Shown here: positions 61,801 through 64,000 of the stretch, one piece after another | Position numbering within the stretch: position 1 is the first letter of the stretch | Layout: each line of letters opens with the position of its first letter | NCBI GenBank assembly: GCA_905221605.1 | Contig: CAJNDS010002690.1 | Coordinates: forward strand, 446,501 to 510,500 | Origin: Symbiodinium natans | Lineage: Eukaryota > Sar > Dinophyceae > Suessiales > Symbiodiniaceae | DNA: 64,000 bases | Direction: 5' to 3' | Program-made: the position numbers and the translations under genes | The notes under the pieces: model-generated | Seen by the model: only the letters and a program-made list of their open reading frames with translations | What the model was told of the DNA's origin: nothing | The model's database searches: none

Positions 61801-63230
61801 ACTTGCCGAACCCTGAAGCCCTAAACTACCCTACCCAGCGCTTAAACCCACACCCTTAGCCCTAAGACCCTAAAAAGCAACCCTAAACCCTAAACCCTAA
61901 ACCCCTAACCCCTAACCCCAAACCCTAAACCCTAGGTTTTTTTTCAGCCCTCCTGGAGCCAGGGCTTGGTAGAGAAGACCAAGGGCTACAGCGGCTGGGG
62001 AGCTCAGATCCCAAGTCTCCGGTTGAGGGTGGGGGTGGGGGTTTAGGGTTTAGGGTTTAGGGTTTAGGTTTAGGGTTTAGGGTTTAGGGTTTAGGGCTTA
62101 GGGTTTAGGGGTTAGGGTTTAGGGCTTAGGGCTTAGGGCTTAGGGCTTAGGGTTTAGGGTGTAGGGAGGTTAGAACCCTAAGCCCTAGAGTCTCCGGTTG
62201 AGGGTGCCGGGGGGGGGGGGGGGGGTTGCATTGGCTTTCAAGGGGGTTTAAGGACCCCAAACCCCAGGGTTTCGGGGTCAGGGTTGTGGGTTTTAGGGTT
62301 TGAGGGGGTGGCGACTTGTCAGGAAGTTCGTAACATCCTCCAAACTTGCAAAGGGTCCGGGATGGTGTCTCCTATGTGTTTCTGGAATGCGCCACGCAGT
62401 CTGAGCCGTGACCTGTGCAACGACGTCCTGCTTGAGACTTCTCCGATTCCTGTTGAATGGAAGAACACACAAGTGAGCTTCCTCACAAACATCAAGGAGC
62501 CCAGAAGACCTCAGGACCTCCGGCCAATTGTGCTTTCTTCCACACCCGGCAAGATGTTCACCAAAGCGCTCCTTCTCAGACTCCGAGAGTCCTTTCCGCC
62601 CATGAAAGCGGGCCAACTGTGTGGAGCAAGCGCATCTCAGACGCTCGACGGCTCGTGTGGTCTGCAGCAGGCCATTCACCTGAGCCAGCAGTGAACGTTG
62701 CCGCTCCTTGCGTGCGAAGTTGACATCGCACAGGCTTTCGACAACCTTCAGCATGATGCTGTGGCCCTACTCCCTAAACCCTAAACCGGCAATTTTGAGG
62801 GCAGACAGGAAGCAAGCACCGATTTGAGGGCGTGCGGTTCAGGCTTACGCTTTGGGTTTGGGGACGAGGGCCCAACAGAAACTGCTCGGATTGACTTTGC
62901 ACGTTCCAGGCACTTGAAGACTCATGAACCCTGATTAGGGTTTGGGATTTCGGCTTTAGGTGTTTAGGCTGCAGTCCGCTGTGTCGGATCCTAGAATAAG
63001 GACTCTTAGCAGCTAAGTGGGTCTCAATATGGGGTTGTCATCCTGCAGGTTTGCTTTGCCCATGCTTCTTGTGTTTCAGGACTCTGCATTTGGGATTGGA
63101 TTTTGGGAGCCCTAAACTCTAAACTCTAAACCCTAAACCCTAAACCCTTTGAGGGTTTCGGCTTACCTGTTCTGTGTCGTCAGGCGCCGATGTCACGAAC
63201 GTTTGCCGCGAGGCGGCGATGATGGGCGCG
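37844..63230 (+). CDS. KATNA1: Katanin p60-like microtubule-severing AAA ATPase (3' end beyond window)
   Basis: Twenty-one exons join in phase: 37844-37908, 38364-38421, 39527-39592, 40711-40781, 41226-41274, 41694-41732, 43377-43400, 44074-44121, 45144-45197, 46801-46850, 48038-48088, 51746-51794, 52321-52351, 52843-52895, 54099-54154, 55188-55199, 57520-57551, 58328-58362, 59988-60008 (least certain), 61963-61993, 63184-63230. In order they give a Gly-rich linker ending NYKKPW, DLIQMIERD, WESIAGLEQAKSLLEEAVVL, GIRRPWKG, Walker A in VLMFGPPGTGKTLLAK, SKYRGDSEKLVRLLFE, Walker B in TIFFDEIDA, SEHEASRRVKAELLVQMDG, VMVLAATNRPWDLDEALRRR with the arginine-finger region, RIYIPLPEPEGR, KGYSGADVTNVCREAAMMG. 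This is the order of katanin p60 (KATNA1/KATNAL type). ATP-driven hexamers of this family sever microtubules at tubulin tails. Donors: 18 GC, 2 GA (39593, 54155), 1 GT (55200). The C-terminal helix exons lie past the right edge. Spastin or Vps4 fit less well: the GIRRPWKG and AVVLP..MPE blocks are katanin-type. Confidence 0.9.
37925..38030 (+). repeat. TTTAGGG tract at the 5' side of a katanin intron
   Basis: About fifteen units starting 17 bp after the exon ending at 37908. The same intron has CCCTAAA repeats at 38308-38335 near its 3' end. Confidence 0.95.
38147..38271. mobile_element. Inverted-repeat element, family F copy 2
   Basis: GGGGTTCACCTACTACCCCC at the left and GGGGGTAGGGGAACCCAT at the right, with a poly-C run (38162-38180) and an AT-rich TTAAG core. 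Related to 11091-11216. Confidence 0.7.
38715..38800 (-). repeat. CCCTAAA tract
   Basis: Twelve units inside the katanin intron 38422-39526. The same intron has TTTAGGG variants at 38428-38665 near its start. Confidence 0.95.
38861..38917. mobile_element. Family D copy 7, right half replaced by CCCTAAA
   Basis: Left half CTTGGTGGCCCAGTGGTACA through GTTCTGGGTTCCCTTATA is typical, then the sequence switches to ACCTAAACCCTACATCC. No right terminus follows. Confidence 0.75.
39618..39705 (+). repeat. TTTAGGG tract with GGGTGTA variant sub-block
   Basis: Six ordinary units, then six homogeneous GGGTGTA units. It starts about 25 bp after the katanin exon ending at 39592. Confidence 0.95.
40550..40672 (+). 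repeat. TTTAGGG tract
   Basis: About seventeen units just upstream of the exon 40711-40781, separated from it by a short AAACCCTAG. This intron is unusual in having a G-type tract near its 3' end. Confidence 0.95.
41327..41434. mobile_element. Inverted-repeat element, family E copy 2 with target duplication
   Basis: CTTAGTAGCTGAGTGAGCAC at the left and CTCAGCAACTAAG at the right. TTGT occurs on both sides (41323-41326 and 41435-41438), a probable 4-bp target site duplication. It lies in the katanin intron 41275-41693. Confidence 0.85.
41935..42012 (-). repeat. CCCTAAA tract
   Basis: Eleven units within the katanin intron 41733-43376. Confidence 0.95.
42611..42751. mobile_element. Family B copy 3, right part interrupted by CCCTAAA
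   Basis: Interior ACCAACAGTCCTTAATCGGG and GGATTGTGAGTATAAGGGG match family B. Just before the right terminus (GGAACATCCCAA, 42740-42751) there is a CCCTAAA-type tract (42688-42731). Confidence 0.75.
43040..43217. mobile_element. Inverted-repeat element H with internal 50-bp duplication
   Basis: TACAAGGAGGGGCACCCCC at the left is mirrored by GGGGGGGCCCCTCCTTGTA at the right. Inside, a 50-bp unit starting ATACTAACT is present twice (43064-43113, 43114-43163). It lies in the katanin intron 41733-43376. Confidence 0.85.
44180..44720. other. AT-rich block in a katanin intron
   Basis: Lower GC than its surroundings, with a (TA)n run at 44365-44384. No telomeric repeats inside. The open frames on both strands are short and AT-driven. 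Confidence 0.5.
44740..45130 (+). repeat. Isolated, diverged satellite monomers
   Basis: GTGTCTTTCGCTCCTACCT (44762-44780) and, after the family E insertion, CGTGGCTATGAAGATGCCTT through CATGGCGGCAGCTGTTA are diverged versions of the satellite unit at 48480-51290. They lie about 3.5 kb upstream, in a different katanin intron. Confidence 0.8.
44821..44922. mobile_element. Family E copy 3 inserted in a satellite monomer, with TCGG duplication
   Basis: CTTAGTTGCTGAGTGAGTAC at the left and CTCAGCAACTAAG at the right. TCGG is duplicated at 44817-44820 and 44923-44926. The flanking satellite-like sequence is split by the element, so it inserted after the satellite unit existed. Confidence 0.88.
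45209..45262 (+). repeat. TTTAGGG tract right after an exon
   Basis: Seven units beginning 12 bp after the katanin exon 45144-45197. Confidence 0.95.
46015..46097 (+). repeat. TTTAGGG tract
   Basis: Eleven units, mid-intron (45198-46800). Confidence 0.95.
46470..46785 (-). repeat. Long CCCTAAA/CCCCAAA tract upstream of an exon
   Basis: About forty units with mixed CCCTAAA and CCCCAAA, ending 15 bp before the katanin exon at 46801. Confidence 0.95.
46867..47010 (+). repeat. TTTAGGG/TTTGGGG tract downstream of an exon
   Basis: Begins 16 bp after the katanin exon ending at 46850. TTTGGGG variants are clustered (46915-46955), mirroring the CCCCAAA cluster upstream of the same exon. Confidence 0.95.
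47940..48020 (-). repeat. CCCTAAA tract
   Basis: Ten units ending about 20 bp before the katanin exon 48038-48088. Confidence 0.95.
48470..51290 (+). repeat. ~187-bp satellite array with 559-bp higher-order unit
   Basis: The landmark GTTCACTCGG recurs at 48501, 48684, 48873, 49062, 49247, 49432, 49621, 49806, 49991, 50180, 50365, 50550, 50740, 50924 and 51108. Spacings are 183-190 bp. From 49062 to 50924 they follow a 185, 185, 189 pattern, giving a 559-560 bp trimer repeated about three times with near-identity (about 49062-50740). Each monomer also carries CTTTCGCTCCTATCTGAG and GGCTATGAAGATGC. It lies entirely inside the katanin intron 48089-51745. Open frames of 60-180 codons exist, but 559 is not a multiple of three and frames break, so I do not call a protein. 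Confidence 0.92.
51830..51995. repeat. TTTAGGG tract then CCCTAAA tract
   Basis: TTTAGGG at 51828-51855 begins about 33 bp after exon 51746-51794; CCCTAAA/CCCTAAG follows at 51917-51994. Both are in the katanin intron 51795-52320. Confidence 0.9.
52027..52235. mobile_element. Family G element interrupted by a TTTAGGG array
   Basis: Begins GGGCCCTTGTTCCCTTTTTT and reaches AGAAAGGGCACCCTC. Then fifteen TTTAGGG units (52118-52221) occur where other copies read ATTCCTAGG, and the family end TTACTCTTGG resumes at 52221. Other copies or fragments: 39165-39230, 47838-47932, 54925-54992, 63340-63405. Confidence 0.75.
53464..53680 (+). CDS. Coding-like block inside a katanin intron, unidentified
   Basis: After CTCCGCAG the frame reads SDADFQAFVDRIMGAAAP, then MRRLHFEASTLVVAQLKISG, with convincing amphipathic composition and a stop near 53687. 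It sits between katanin exons 52843-52895 and 54099-54154. It is not part of known katanins, so it may be a lineage-specific insertion exon or a fragment of another gene. Unrecognised. Confidence 0.35.
53925..54040 (-). repeat. Homogeneous CCCTAAG variant array
   Basis: About fourteen units of CCCTAAG rather than CCCTAAA, followed by poly-C, poly-A and (GA)n. The (GA)n ends in AG at 54097-54098, which is the acceptor of katanin exon 54099. Confidence 0.95.
54701..54911. mobile_element. Inverted-repeat element, family I
   Basis: CCATATGGTTACTTCTTTGT at the left and GAGAGAAGTGTCCATATG at the right. The interior has a 17-bp tandem duplication (CCGCCTTATAGCAAGGA at 54838 and 54855) and mirrored GGGTACC motifs. 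A related fragment is at about 39880-39960. Confidence 0.7.
55040..55115 (-). repeat. CCCCTCAA variant array
   Basis: Eight to ten units of an 8-bp CCCCTCAA-type repeat, a variant also seen briefly at 40846-40895. Located upstream of the 12-nt katanin exon 55188-55199. Confidence 0.85.
55220..55340 (+). repeat. TTTAGGG/TTTGGGG tract
   Basis: About sixteen units starting some 20 bp after the 12-nt exon 55188-55199. Confidence 0.95.
55390..55960. other. AT-rich block in a katanin intron
   Basis: Lower GC, with a (TA)n run at 55413-55446. On the minus strand an open frame (55552-55947) is long for the context but has no motif I recognise. A similar phrase, TATAACTTGTT, occurs twice (55728, 55865). 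Confidence 0.5.
56060..56365 (+). CDS. Coding-like block, unidentified
   Basis: One frame reads EIRLQEQQLELERAPEPLQK, then AAEIALVEHKQMETQKYLAN and ESFMSLVSVIRLV before a stop near 56364. Competing open frames make the choice uncertain. It lies in the long katanin intron 55200-57519. It could be a captured gene fragment. Confidence 0.3.
57600..57980. repeat. GT run and ATGTTTAT minisatellite
   Basis: A (GT)n run at 57600-57618, followed by about 330 bp of ATGTTTAT/ATGTTGAT 8-bp repeats ending in poly-T. The long Leu/Tyr/Met-rich frame across it is a repeat artefact. Confidence 0.95.
59576..59712 (-). repeat. Second homogeneous CCCTAAG variant array
   Basis: About eighteen CCCTAAG units followed by poly-C, as at 53925-54040. 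It is in a different katanin intron (58363-59987). Confidence 0.95.
59826..59948. repeat. Direct duplication of a ~62-bp palindromic unit
   Basis: A unit with TATACTAGGATCCC(C/T)AATATGATTT(C/A)A and ending CCT(T/G)AATT(A/G)AGG is present twice. Related pieces appear near 31905-32020. Confidence 0.75.
60394..60870. mobile_element. Family D termini separated by ~450 bp
   Basis: CTTGGTAGCCCTGCGGCACC at 60394 and GGGGCTACCAAG ending near 60868 match family D ends. Between them are a short TTTAGGG pair and a G-rich low-complexity block (60610-60715). A coding-like fragment around 60437-60520 (RIRGSMVVPHRPSRC) is unassigned. Confidence 0.55.
60893..61005. mobile_element. Inverted-repeat element, family B copy 4
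   Basis: TTGGGATCTTCCCCTTTATG at the left, GGGGGGACATCCCAA at the right, with the interior GACAGTCCTTCATAGGGATT as in copy 1. Confidence 0.85.
61006..61860. other. Intron sequence, no exon supported
   Basis: Part of the katanin intron 60009-61962. Mostly unique with scattered CCCTGAAC-type fragments. Minus-strand frames (61033-61281, 61304-61501) lack motifs. Confidence 0.45.
62038..62170 (+). repeat. TTTAGGG tract
   Basis: About eighteen units, including a homogeneous run of TTAGGGC (62120-62150), starting about 45 bp after katanin exon 61963-61993. Confidence 0.95.
62290..62775 (+). pseudogene. LINE-type reverse transcriptase fragment, decayed
   Basis: The frame reads IPVEWKNTQVSFLTNIKEP, then DLRPIVLSSTPGKMFTKALL and LRLRE, the conserved non-LTR reverse transcriptase segment around block 1-2. 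After an in-frame TGA (62692-62694) the same frame continues to VDIAQAFDNLQHDAV, which carries the first catalytic aspartate of block A (DxxxAFD). It stops abruptly at CCCTAAA repeats (62773), before the second catalytic motif. The fragment is therefore truncated and nonfunctional. It lies within the katanin intron 61994-63183. Confidence 0.8.
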
Positions 63231-63479
63231 GCCCCCTGTGTGTGGTTAGGGTTTTAGGTTTTAGGGAGTAGCGTTTATGGCCCCGAACCCTAAACCCTAA
63301 ACCCTAAACCCTGGTTAGGCTTCAGGGTTTGGGGGTTTAGGGCTTGTACTAAAACACAGTGGTTAGACCAAAAATGGCACCCTTTTAATTCCCAGGTTAC
63401 TCTTGGATCACCCTAAACCCTAAACCCTCAGAAGTGAAATTGCTTCTGCTTCCAAATCCCGACCTTACCCTTACCATCT

Positions 63480-64000
63480 TGACTTAGAAACCGTACCATC
63501 ATGAGTCTTTCTACGGAAAGCCCACATTATAATTACAATGCAGTGTGAACAAAGCGTGAATTACAATGAAATTGGGCTTTCAAAGGAGTTCACGGCCGGT
63601 TAGTTCTCCGGGTCTTGTGCTGCGGTCATCAATAAGGCTTGGGATTCACTCCGTTCATCTGTTTCCAAGCTTATTGTAACCGCTGCGTTCATTCACATCG
63701 TGCGTGCATTTGTAATACAATTCATGCGTCCCTTGTAATTGTATGAATGCACGAACGAAGTGAGAACGCGTACACTAATAATAATATTGTAGCCGCGCCT
63801 ATTAAAAGACTAATTGTTCGCGCGGTAATAAAATTTAAATGTAAACGGCTTATTTTGTGGGGTTCTTTGCGTTCATTTGTTTCGTTCGTTCACTTCGTAT
63901 TTTCATGCGTCACAGGTTCCTTATATAGGGCTTTTGGTACGCTATTAACCCCTTATTCACCCATTCACTCCTTTGTTCTCTCATCTCGTGCACGCATTAA
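63480..64000. other. AT-rich island with ACGAACGAAGTG / TTCGTTC motifs
   Basis: Composition changes after about 63480. It contains AATTACAATG and CATTGTAATT-like repeats, GCATGAATTG/CAATTCATGCG mirrored around 63710-63745, and GTTCGTTCACTTCGT. Similar in style to 13615-14110. It follows the last visible katanin exon and continues past the edge. Confidence 0.6.

Noticed and set aside
62293-62754. 153-codon minus-strand frame
   Set aside because: It is the antisense shadow of the reverse-transcriptase fragment, which matches known motifs on the + strand.
1-64000. Window as a chromosome end or subtelomere
   Set aside because: Telomeric units occur in both orientations throughout, tied to intron ends of ordinary genes, with no terminal one-way array.

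Overview
Overall identity. This is eukaryotic nuclear DNA, most likely from a dinoflagellate (a relative of Symbiodiniaceae or Polarella). The evidence is: very small exons in very long introns; splice donors that are mostly GC, sometimes GA and rarely GT, with acceptors of the form AG|G; all recognisable genes on the + strand; a protein family with a SHVWE..HPDPW motif that I associate with dinoflagellate genomes; and plant-type telomeric heptamers (TTTAGGG/CCCTAAA) throughout. A chromerid or another alveolate is the main alternative. There is no sign of operons, Shine-Dalgarno sites or CRISPR.

Layout. 0.9-3.2 kb: a few exon-like blocks ending in a lysine-rich C-terminus. 4.2-4.5 kb: a small signal-peptide-like reading frame with one in-frame TGA. 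5.9-15.5 kb: a multi-exon gene joining an N-terminal SHVWE domain to a chain of leucine-rich repeats, roughly one repeat per exon. 16.8-21.3 kb: coding blocks, including a two-exon ubiquitin-like/beta-rich protein (17652-18629). 21.9-35.4 kb: many good-looking exons that I cannot name. 36-63.2 kb and beyond: a katanin p60-like AAA ATPase. I could join 21 exons of 12-71 nt, about 940 coding bases over 25.4 kb, using homology and reading phase. It runs off the right edge.

Introns. These carry most of the sequence and the main surprise. Nearly every intron holds telomeric-type repeats with a fixed polarity: TTTAGGG-type DNA shortly after the 5' splice site and CCCTAAA-type DNA shortly before the 3' splice site. 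Each exon therefore sits at a C-rich to G-rich switch, and each intron transcript carries complementary ends (UUUAGGG and CCCUAAA). Introns also contain several families of short inverted-repeat elements. Some of these hold splice-site dinucleotides in their own termini, as introners do, and several are interrupted or truncated by telomeric tracts. One katanin intron contains a ~187-bp satellite with a 559-bp higher-order unit; another contains a decayed LINE reverse-transcriptase fragment.

Limits. Exons were called by eye from reading frame, family similarity and splice phase, without transcripts. The katanin and LRR exon chains are strong because phases and residues join correctly across many introns. 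The unnamed exons are much weaker. I saw no convincing minus-strand gene, tRNA or rRNA.
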